Source: CAZQFS01 sp964592755 (GTDB lineage Bacteria > Hydrothermota > Tepidihabitantia > Tepidihabitantales > Tepidihabitantaceae). From it: a stretch of DNA of 10,926 bases. Under the pieces are notes generated by a model. That model saw nothing but the letters and a program-made list of their open reading frames with translations, did not search any database and was not told where the DNA came from. The stretch lies in assembly GCA_964592755.1 (NCBI GenBank), contig CAZQFS010000104.1, positions 1-10,926 of the forward strand, read 5' to 3'. A program made the position numbers and the translations under genes. This document shows, one piece after another, positions 4,945 through 10,926 of this stretch. How positions within the stretch are numbered: the first letter of the stretch is position 1; every line of letters starts with the position of its first letter.

Positions 4945-5588
4945 AGTTCAGGTGGCGAGTCGGCTGGGTTCTTGTCTACCCTGTCGCCCGTTTCGTGCTG
5001 CACCTGGAGGTGGCGGGCCGTCACAACCTGCTTGCCGGACCCCAGATTCTCGCCGCCAATCACGTGTCCAACTTCGACCCGCTGATCATCGGCATGGCCA
5101 CGGCCCGGGAGGTGCATTTCCTCGCCAAGGAAGAGCTGTTTGTCGCCTCGCGGGCATTCGCCTGGCTTATCCGGACCTGGAACGCGTGGCCGGTGCGTCG
5201 CGGCGGAGCAGACTCCACTGCCTTGAAACGATGCTCGTGGTTGCTGAAACGGCGGCAGACCGTCGTGCTGTTTCCTGAGGGAACGCGCAGCAGTACCGGT
5301 CAGTTGCAGCGGTTCCAGCCCGGCATCGGGTTCCTGGCGCTCAGCAACCGCGTGCCGGTTGTCCCGGTGTGCCTGTCCGGCGTGGACCGGTCCAACGTGT
5401 CCTACTGGGTTGACCGGGATTTCGTGCGCCGCGGATTGCGCCAGCGGCCGGCCGGGCCGACCCGGATTCGGGTCAGCTTCGGCGCTCCGGTCTTTCCGGG
5501 AGACTTCAGCCATGACCGCGCCGGCTACGTTGGGCTCGCCCAGACCGTGGCCGAGCGCGTGCGCCTGATGGCTGAGGCAGCGAGCTGA
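4941..5588 (+). CDS. plsC: 1-acyl-sn-glycerol-3-phosphate acyltransferase
   Basis: PlsC transfers an acyl chain to lysophosphatidic acid to make phosphatidic acid at the cytoplasmic membrane. The 215-residue product has the acyltransferase motifs: block I NHVSNFD with H41 and D46 (HX4D), the RRGGAD segment (86-91), block III FPEGTRS (111-117) and block IV region VPVVPVCLSG. A hydrophobic N-terminus (about 7-20) can associate with the membrane. The start TTG 4941 overlaps the cmk stop as TTGA and has GGAG (4930-4933) with 7-nt spacing, so translation is likely coupled. The same cmk-plsC-ispH-rpsA order is known from other bacteria. Other acyltransferases of the same superfamily (lipid A acylation, for example) cannot be fully excluded, but the operon setting favours PlsC. 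Confidence 0.88.
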   Translation: MKFRWRVGWVLVYPVARFVLHLEVAGRHNLLAGPQILAANHVSNFDPLIIGMATAREVHFLAKEELFVASRAFAWLIRTWNAWPVRRGGADSTALKRCSWLLKRRQTVVLFPEGTRSSTGQLQRFQPGIGFLALSNRVPVVPVCLSGVDRSNVSYWVDRDFVRRGLRQRPAGPTRIRVSFGAPVFPGDFSHDRAGYVGLAQTVAERVRLMAEAAS

Positions 5589-6430
5589 TGCCCCGCGTCA
5601 CCGTGGCCCGGCCCATCGGATTCTGCTTCGGAGTAGAGCGGGCCATCAGGCTGGCCAAGGCAGGCAAAGAGCGATACGGAAAGGTCTCGACCCTCGGTGA
5701 ACTCGTGCATAATCCTTTTGTCCTGGAAGAACTCGCAGCCGACGGTATCAGAGCCGTGACGCGGGTCGGCTCGGTCCGCAGCGGCGCTCTCGTCATCCGG
5801 GCACACGGCTGCCCGCCCCGGGTTCTCGGACAGTGCCGGCGCCGGGGCATCGTGACCATCGACGCGACGTGTCCCTACGTGCGCAAGGTTCAGAACGTTG
5901 CCCGCCGGCTGAAGGACACCGGCTACGAGGTCATCGTTGTCGGTGAGCGTGACCACCCCGAAGTGCGGTCGATTCTCGGTCACACCGGCCGGGCCGGCCG
6001 GGTCTATGGTGCACATATGCGGCTCAAAGGACGCCGAGTCGGCGTGGTTGCCCAGACGACCATGTCGCGACTGAGGTTCCGCGAGGCTGTTGCCAACCTC
6101 AGCCACTTACGCTATACTGAGCTGCGAGTTTTCGACACCATCTGTGAGGAAGCAGCGGCACGCCAGGAGGCGGCGGCCAGACTTGCCCGGCAAGTGGACC
6201 TGGTCGTTGTCGTCGGTGGGCGGAGCAGCGCCAACAGCTCCCGGCTGGCCGAGATTGCCCGCGACGCGGGCCGACGAGTCGTTTTCGTCGAACGAGCCGG
6301 AGACCTGCCCCGGGGAACCCTGGCACGCAGCCGGCATGTTGGTGTGGTCGCCGGGTCATCAACTCCCTCATGGGTGGTCCGAGAAGTCGTTAAGATTGTC
6401 CGAAATCCCGTTCAGGAGGTATCCGTTTGA
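5588..6430 (+). CDS. ispH: 4-hydroxy-3-methylbut-2-enyl diphosphate reductase
   Basis: IspH (LytB) is the last enzyme of the MEP pathway and reduces HMBPP to IPP and DMAPP with an Fe-S cluster. The 280-residue product shows the three cluster cysteines C13 (PIGFCFGV), C95 (DATCPYV) and C186 (FDTICEE). It also has H41 (LVHNP), H73 (RAHG), H123 and E125 (ERDHPEV), the catalytic-region threonine in AQTT (155-158), and the C-terminal AGSSTPSWVV. The substrate-binding loop usually reads SSN-S/T; here it is S213-A214-N215-S216, one serine being alanine. Start and stop overlap neighbours: ATG 5588 shares a base with the plsC TGA, and its own TGA shares a base with the rpsA ATG. The enzyme is cytoplasmic; its place before rpsA resembles the ispH-rpsA linkage known in Clostridia. 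Confidence 0.95.
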   Translation: MPRVTVARPIGFCFGVERAIRLAKAGKERYGKVSTLGELVHNPFVLEELAADGIRAVTRVGSVRSGALVIRAHGCPPRVLGQCRRRGIVTIDATCPYVRKVQNVARRLKDTGYEVIVVGERDHPEVRSILGHTGRAGRVYGAHMRLKGRRVGVVAQTTMSRLRFREAVANLSHLRYTELRVFDTICEEAAARQEAAARLARQVDLVVVVGGRSSANSSRLAEIARDAGRRVVFVERAGDLPRGTLARSRHVGVVAGSSTPSWVVREVVKIVRNPVQEVSV

Positions 6431-8199
6431 TGTCGAATGCTGAAGTAACCGATGGCGGCACAGCGCACCCGCCTGCGCCCGACCGCACCCTGCCGACAGG
6501 AGGGAAAACGGTCGCGGTCGCCGAAAGGTCTATGGCCGAGCTCTACGCCAGCTCTTTCCCGACCCTGCGGCCCGGAGAGATAGTCACCGGCCGCATCATC
6601 AAGAAGCTCCCCAATGCCGTGCTGGTGGACATCGGCCTTAAGGCCGAGGGCGTCCTGCCGCTGGAGGAGTTCCGCAACCAGACCGAGGCCGAGGAAGGTC
6701 GGGAAGTCAAGGTCTACCTCGATATGCTCGAGGACCGTGACGGGTTCCCGGTAGTATCCAAGAAGAAGGCGGACTTCCAGCTTGCCTGGGAGACGATCAA
6801 GCAGAAGTCGGAGAGTGCCGAAGGCGTGCCCGCGACCGTGATCAAGCGCGTCAAGGGTGGCCTGGCGGTCGACATTCTGGGCCTGGATGCTTTCCTGCCC
6901 GGGTCCCAGGTTGACCTGCGACCGGTGCCCAATCTCGACGACCTGCTGAACAAGCAGATAGAAGTGAGGATTCTCTCGGTCAACTGGTACAAGAAGAACA
7001 TCGTCGTCTCGCGACGGATTCTGCTTGAGGAGCGGCAGGAACAGGTCCGGCGCGAGGTGTTCGGTCGTCTGCAGGTCGGCGAGGTGATTGACGGCACGGT
7101 CAAGACGATAACCGATTTCGGCGCGTTCGTGGATATCGGCGGCGTAGACGCGCTGCTTCACATTTCCGACCTCGCCTGGAACAAGGTCGTTCACCCGACC
7201 GAGGTAGTCAACATCGGCGACCAGCTCAAGGTCAAAGTCCTCTCCGCCGACCCGCAGACCAACCGGATCACGGTCGGGCTGAAGCAGCTCCTGCCCCATC
7301 CCTGGGAGCGAGTCGAGGAGAAGTATCCGGTCGGTTCGCGCATCCGTGGCCGCGTGACGACACTGGCTGAATACGGTGCGTTTGTCGAGTTGGAGAAAGG
7401 CATCGAGGGACTGATTCACATTTCCGAGATGTCCTGGACCAAGTCAATCCACCATCCGTCTCAGATTGTGCAGGTTGACGAGGAGATTGACGCGGTCGTG
7501 CTGAGCATCGACAAAGAGAATCGGCGCATATCACTCGGTCTCAAGCAGACGCTTCCTGACCCCTGGTCTCTGGTGGAAGACAAGTTTCATGTCGGCCAGC
7601 GCGTCACGGGTCGGGTCCGGGCGCTCAAGGACTTTGGGGCGTTCGTCGAAATCGAAGAGGGAATCGAGGGCCTCATCCACAACGCCGACATCTCCTGGAC
7701 GAAGCGGATAAAGCACCCGCGTGAGGAGCTGAAGAAAGGCCAGCGCATCGAGACGATAATCCTCGGCCTGGACAAGGAGAATCGGCGCATCACGCTTGGT
7801 CTGAAGCAGATACAGGAAGACCCGTTCTACCGACTGAGCCGTGAGCTGAAGGAAGGCGACGTGGTCCGGGCACGGATTCTCGACCTGCCCAAGCCTGGCG
7901 CCGTCGTGGGTCTGAATCACGGCATCGAGGGCTTCGTGCCAGTAAGCATGCTCTGCCGTGGAGGCAAGAAGACCAAGGACAAGTACCAGATCGGCGAGGA
8001 ACTCGAGCTGAAGGTCATCCGGATCGATGCCGAGTACCGAAGGATAGCATTGAGTGAGCGGGCGCTGCACCCAGAACTGGAGCCGGAAGAGGAACCAGAG
8101 CAACACGCGGGCCGGGGGCGCGACCGCTATCGGGAGGACGAACTGACCGACCGGTTCACGCTTGAGGACCATCTGCGCGAGTTCGAAGAAGAACGCTAG
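6430..8199 (+). CDS. rpsA: 30S ribosomal protein S1
   Basis: S1 binds mRNA and brings it to the 30S subunit. From ATG 6430 the protein has 589 residues with six S1 (OB-fold) repeats at about 48-115, 131-199, 216-287, 300-372, 388-460 and 474-545. Repeats 3-5 are the most conserved, each with DFGAFV or EYGAFV and a G-[IV]-[ED]-[GA]-L-[IL]-H core; repeat 2 and repeat 6 are more diverged, as in other S1 proteins. An unstructured 45-residue head and an acidic tail (P-E-L-E-P-E-E-E and onward) flank them. The start is backed by AGGAGG at 6414-6419, with an in-frame TTG three bases upstream as alternative. Six repeats are the E. coli-like full form, fitting a Gram-negative lineage. The 3' end is overlapped by mtaB for 38 nt. 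Confidence 0.95.
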   Translation: MSNAEVTDGGTAHPPAPDRTLPTGGKTVAVAERSMAELYASSFPTLRPGEIVTGRIIKKLPNAVLVDIGLKAEGVLPLEEFRNQTEAEEGREVKVYLDMLEDRDGFPVVSKKKADFQLAWETIKQKSESAEGVPATVIKRVKGGLAVDILGLDAFLPGSQVDLRPVPNLDDLLNKQIEVRILSVNWYKKNIVVSRRILLEERQEQVRREVFGRLQVGEVIDGTVKTITDFGAFVDIGGVDALLHISDLAWNKVVHPTEVVNIGDQLKVKVLSADPQTNRITVGLKQLLPHPWERVEEKYPVGSRIRGRVTTLAEYGAFVELEKGIEGLIHISEMSWTKSIHHPSQIVQVDEEIDAVVLSIDKENRRISLGLKQTLPDPWSLVEDKFHVGQRVTGRVRALKDFGAFVEIEEGIEGLIHNADISWTKRIKHPREELKKGQRIETIILGLDKENRRITLGLKQIQEDPFYRLSRELKEGDVVRARILDLPKPGAVVGLNHGIEGFVPVSMLCRGGKKTKDKYQIGEELELKVIRIDAEYRRIALSERALHPELEPEEEPEQHAGRGRDRYREDELTDRFTLEDHLREFEEER

Positions 8200-9439
8200 T
8201 CTTCGGTCGACCTGCGGTGCCGCAGTTCTGACCGCCGGCTGCCGGTTGAACCAGTCTGAGAGCGATGCCCTGCGCCGGAATCTGGACCGGCAGGGCGTGA
8301 GGCTGCTGGCCTGCCCTTCGACGGCTGACATCTGCTACGTCAACACCTGCACGGTCACCGCGGCGGCGGACCGGAGCTCGATTCAGCTCGTCCGGCGAGT
8401 GGGACGGCTCAAACCCAAGCCCAGACTCGTTGTGCTCGGTTGTCTTGCCGAACGCGCCCCGGAAAAGGTCGGCGCGATACCGGGGGTGGATGAAGTCTGG
8501 AGCAACCGGCGCAAGCAGCAGTTCATCGCCGCGGAGTGCCCGGCCCCGGCTCGCAGTCGGGCTTTCCTCAAGGTGCAGGACGGCTGTTCCCAGCACTGCA
8601 CCTACTGCGTTGTGTCGCGCTTGCGCGGCGCGCCGCGCTCGGTCCCGGCGGCAACCGTAGTCGCTCATGCAAGACAACTGGTGGCCGACGGGTTCTACGA
8701 ACTGGTGTTGACCGGGTTGAATCTCGGGACTTACTGCGACCCTGAAGGCACGACACTTGCCGGACTGGTCCGACGGCTGCTCCGGGCCCAGCCGGACCTG
8801 AGAGTCAGGCTCGGCTCCCTTGAACCGGATACGTTCGACGCGGAACTGCTTGACACTTTCGCCGCGCCCGGAGTCTGCCCGCACGTCCACCTGCCACTGC
8901 AGTCGGCCGACCGAGACGTGCTCGCGGCGATGGGGCGGGGATACTCGGCGGACGAAACCCGCCGGCTTGTTCTCCGACTGCGGTCGGTTCGGCCCGACAT
9001 CTGTATCGGCGCCGACGTCATCGTCGGTTTCCCGGCCGAGACGGCAGCGGCATTCGGGCAGACCAGGGAGTTCCTCCGCGATGCGGAACTCGCCTATCTG
9101 CATGTCTTCCCCTTCTCGCCCCGGCCCGGTACGGTTGCGGCGTCGCCTTCAACGTCGGGCGGACACTCGCCGAACGGAGGCGTGGCCCGGAGCCGCGTAC
9201 ACGAGCTGAGGCAGCTTGATGCCTGGCTGCGCCGACGCTACGAGGCGCGGTTCGTCGGCACCGTACGTCAGGCCGTAGTCGAAACCAGCCAGTCAGCTTT
9301 GACCGACAACTACCTGCGACTGCGCCTTGCCGGTCCGGTTGCCGTTCCCCCGGGCCGGCCGGTCGAACTGGTCGTGACGCGGTCGGGGTCAGAGCTGGCC
9401 GGCGTGAAGCCACCCATTCATACCAAGGAGGAAAAGTGA
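8162..9439 (+). CDS. mtaB: tRNA methylthiotransferase, MtaB-like (radical SAM)
   Basis: MtaB converts t6A37 of certain tRNAs to ms2t6A, using two 4Fe-4S clusters and SAM. The 425-residue product has the UPF0004 domain cysteines C27 (AGCRLNQSES), C63 (VNTCTVT) and C94 (LGCLAE), the radical-SAM triad C142-X3-C146-X2-C149 (DGCSQHCTYC), and later PHVHLPLQSAD and DVIVGFPAET motifs of the MiaB/MtaB family. A weak TRAM-like domain ends it. The choice of MtaB over MiaB rests on the GCRLNQ.ES and NTCTVT patterns. The start is odd: TTG 8162, inside rpsA, is the only ATG/GTG/TTG between an in-frame stop at 8144 and GCRLN. It has no Shine-Dalgarno and adds about 12 more residues than normal. Its stop overlaps the next gene as GTGA. 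Confidence 0.9.
   Translation: MRTICASSKKNASLRSTCGAAVLTAGCRLNQSESDALRRNLDRQGVRLLACPSTADICYVNTCTVTAAADRSSIQLVRRVGRLKPKPRLVVLGCLAERAPEKVGAIPGVDEVWSNRRKQQFIAAECPAPARSRAFLKVQDGCSQHCTYCVVSRLRGAPRSVPAATVVAHARQLVADGFYELVLTGLNLGTYCDPEGTTLAGLVRRLLRAQPDLRVRLGSLEPDTFDAELLDTFAAPGVCPHVHLPLQSADRDVLAAMGRGYSADETRRLVLRLRSVRPDICIGADVIVGFPAETAAAFGQTREFLRDAELAYLHVFPFSPRPGTVAASPSTSGGHSPNGGVARSRVHELRQLDAWLRRRYEARFVGTVRQAVVETSQSALTDNYLRLRLAGPVAVPPGRPVELVVTRSGSELAGVKPPIHTKEEK
9425..9431 (+). promoter_or_regulatory. Strong Shine-Dalgarno deciding the GTG start of the OmpH-like gene
   Basis: AAGGAGG lies 4 nt before GTG 9436 and inside the last codons of mtaB. It fixes a non-ATG start and suggests a high translation rate for this gene within the operon. 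Confidence 0.75.
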
Positions 9440-10383
9440 GCGGTCTGCGGCGCGTGCTGTCCGCCGTGCTGGTCATCGGCGCGGTGCTGATGGCCAAGGA
9501 ATACAAGGTCGGCTACATCGACACCGACCGGGTGATTGCCAAACTCGAGGCCGCGCTCGAAGCCAAGAAGGAACTCGATGCCGCCGTTGCCAAGTTCGAG
9601 GCTAGGGTCGAGTCGCTCAAGCTCGACTACGAACAGGCGAAACAGGAATACGACTCGCAGCAACTGACGCTGTCAGAGGAAGGCAAGCGTGCCAAGCTGG
9701 CCGAGGTTGACCAGCGCAAACGACGCTACGACAGCTACGTGGCCGAAGTGTACGCCAAGGGCGGCAGGATTGACCAGAAGAACAAGGAACTGGTCGCCCC
9801 GATTGTCGAGAAGATTGACTCCGCGGTCAGTCGCGTGGCGGCCGAAGAGGGCTATGCCCTTGTGCTTGACGCCGGCAAGGCCGGGATCGTCTACAGCCAG
9901 GCCGGTCTGGACCTGACCGAACGCATCATCGAAGACCTGAACCGCGAGTATGAGCCGGTCACGCCGGGCGGGACGACCAAACGGGTCTATGCCGTGATGC
10001 CGGTGTACAATCGGGACGACCAGGCGCAGCAGGACCGAATCGGCGCGCAGATTCGGCAGTTCGTGTATGACCTGATTCGCTCAACCCCCCTGACCGACAT
10101 GGTTGCCAATGGCAAGGTAGACCAGCAGTTGGCCGGCCGGGGCCTGGCCAGCCAGCAGATTGTCCTCGAGTCTGCGCTCGAGGCGGCGCGGGCACTCGAC
10201 GCCGACTACGTCGTGTTCGGCAGCGCCGGCAAGCAGGACCGCAGGGTGCAGTTCGTTCTCTCGCTGGCCAACGTTCGCCTCGGGACCCTGCTCAGGACCG
10301 AAGAAGGCATGGCCAGTCGCGTGGAGGACCTGCAGCAGGAAGTCGGCAAGGTCGTCCGCGTGCTGTTGGGCAGCGTTGAGTAG
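9436..10383 (+). CDS. OmpH/Skp-like periplasmic chaperone fused to a TolB-N/CsgG-like domain
   Basis: The 315-residue product begins with a signal peptide (about 1-20, LSAVLVIGAVLMA), so the mature protein is periplasmic or outer-membrane associated. Residues 24-172 have the Skp/OmpH pattern: KVGYIDTDRVIAK, a long charged coiled coil (about 40-130), a VAPIVEKIDSAV segment and EEGYALVLDAGKAGIVY. Skp holds unfolded outer-membrane proteins on their way to BamA. From about 182 to 313 a second domain follows that ordinary Skp (about 160 residues) lacks. It starts KRVYAVMPVYN and carries SQQIVLESALEAARALDADYVVFGSAG (ADYVVFGS at 256-263) and a strand-rich SLANVRLGTLL. This resembles the TolB N-terminal / CsgG / LpoB-like fold of envelope proteins. 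Placement before lpxD matches the usual skp-lpxD order. The second domain's role is inferred. Confidence 0.82.
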   Translation: MSGLRRVLSAVLVIGAVLMAKEYKVGYIDTDRVIAKLEAALEAKKELDAAVAKFEARVESLKLDYEQAKQEYDSQQLTLSEEGKRAKLAEVDQRKRRYDSYVAEVYAKGGRIDQKNKELVAPIVEKIDSAVSRVAAEEGYALVLDAGKAGIVYSQAGLDLTERIIEDLNREYEPVTPGGTTKRVYAVMPVYNRDDQAQQDRIGAQIRQFVYDLIRSTPLTDMVANGKVDQQLAGRGLASQQIVLESALEAARALDADYVVFGSAGKQDRRVQFVLSLANVRLGTLLRTEEGMASRVEDLQQEVGKVVRVLLGSVE

Positions 10384-10926
10384 CCGGCAACCGGACGTTC
10401 CGCTCCAGTGGATTGACGCCGACGCCACGGTCGGCCCGGGCGTACTCATCGGGCCGTTCGTCTACGTCGGCCGTGACGTGTCGATCGGACCAGACACGGT
10501 GCTCGAGCCCCACGTTGTCGTCATCGGCCCGGCGGTCATCGGTGCGCGGGTGCGCATCGGCTCGGGCACGGTCGTCGGCTGCGACGGTTTCGGATACGAG
10601 CGACACCCCGACGGCTTCCACCGGCTGGAGCATGGTGGCAGGACCGTCATCGAAGACGACGTGGAGATCGGTGCCAACGTCACGATTGCCCGGGCCAGGA
10701 CCGGACGTGAGACCCGCATCGGTCGCGGCACCAAGATTGACTGCCTGGTACACGTTGGCCACAACGTCACTATCGGACAGGACTGCATCATAGTCGCCCA
10801 GACCGGCCTCGCGGGCAGCGTCCGAGTCGGCGACCGAGTTCAGATGGCTGGTCAGGTCGGTATCAGCGACCATGTAACCATCGGAAGCGATTCGGTCATC
10901 TACGCCAAGTCCGCGGTCTTCCGCTC
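10376..10926 (+). CDS. lpxD: LpxD-like UDP-3-O-acyl-glucosamine N-acyltransferase, 3' partial
   Basis: LpxD adds the second hydroxy-acyl chain in lipid A synthesis, using acyl-ACP. About 183 residues of left-handed beta-helix are visible: hexapeptide repeats from the start (VGPGVLIGPFVYVG), the LpxD-specific GCDGFGYE (60-67), DDVEIGANVTIARA, and LVHVGHNVTIG with H129 at the catalytic histidine position, then GLAGSVRVGD. The frame continues past the window end. The likely start is TTG 10376, overlapping the OmpH-like stop by eight bases; no upstream start in this frame is plausible. The usual N-terminal uridine-binding domain of about 100 residues is missing: the hexapeptide helix begins at residue 13 or so. 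It could also be an LpxA-type or other hexapeptide acyltransferase, but the GFGY and GHN motifs favour LpxD. Confidence 0.82.
   Translation, partial: MSSRQPDVPLQWIDADATVGPGVLIGPFVYVGRDVSIGPDTVLEPHVVVIGPAVIGARVRIGSGTVVGCDGFGYERHPDGFHRLEHGGRTVIEDDVEIGANVTIARARTGRETRIGRGTKIDCLVHVGHNVTIGQDCIIVAQTGLAGSVRVGDRVQMAGQVGISDHVTIGSDSVIYAKSAVFR

Noticed and set aside
4353..5513. Long minus-strand open frame of 386 codons
   Set aside because: It lies fully antisense to cmk and plsC, both clear enzymes with intact motifs, and its translation is Arg/Pro/Ser-rich without family patterns, as expected in GC-rich DNA.
6412..7419. Minus-strand open frame of 335 codons
   Set aside because: It is antisense to rpsA, and its translation shows no known domain; it mirrors the S1 repeats on the other strand.
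8156..9103. Minus-strand open frame of 315 codons
   Set aside because: Antisense to mtaB, which has all Fe-S cysteines; the frame has no recognisable motifs.
10292..10873. Minus-strand open frame of 193 codons, Asp/Ala-rich
   Set aside because: It is the antisense image of the lpxD-like hexapeptide repeats, whose period explains the repetitive translation.

Overview
The window reads as a high-GC, Gram-negative (diderm) bacterial chromosome. LPS and outer-membrane genes (lpxD-like, Skp/OmpH) point to a second membrane. The cut-off first gene ends in a FlgD-Ig/secretion-sorting type C-terminal domain of the kind common in uncultivated FCB-related and candidate phyla. Many starts are GTG or TTG. 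The lineage feels like candidate division WOR-3 or a relative, but that is an impression and not something the sequence proves.

Layout. (1) 1-192: tail of a secreted or cell-surface protein. (2) 328-2088: a small unit of rarA (AAA+ replication/recombination ATPase) and a cysteine-rich DUF3795 protein. rarA appears to be transcribed from a promoter placed so close to its GTG that the mRNA would be leaderless. (3) 2114-3048: a minus-strand toxin-antitoxin operon, DUF433 - hicB - hicA. It has its own near-consensus promoter, again with the -10 box only 5 nt from the start codon, and lies between two 59-bp direct repeats (52/59 identical). (4) 2870-3743: about 870 bp without a convincing gene, holding one repeat copy, the TA promoter, several inverted repeats and the promoter of the next operon. 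(5) 3744 to the right edge: a tightly packed plus-strand operon of a stand-alone cyclic-nucleotide-binding-like domain protein, cmk, plsC, ispH, rpsA (six S1 domains), mtaB, an OmpH/Skp-like protein fused to a TolB-N/CsgG-like domain, and an lpxD-like acyltransferase cut by the window end.

From cmk on, consecutive genes overlap by 1 to 38 nt, which suggests translational coupling and joint expression. The operon joins CMP/dCMP phosphorylation, phosphatidic acid synthesis, the last step of the MEP isoprenoid pathway, translation (S1), tRNA ms2t6A modification, outer-membrane protein chaperoning and lipid A synthesis. These are growth-linked functions of cell envelope and translation. The cmk-plsC-ispH-rpsA core is a known arrangement in other bacteria.

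The points most worth following are the three-gene DUF433-HicBA cassette between direct repeats, the two apparently leaderless promoters, the Skp-TolB_N fusion, and the lpxD-like gene that lacks the usual N-terminal uridine-binding domain. No RNA genes, CRISPR arrays or insertion sequences were seen.
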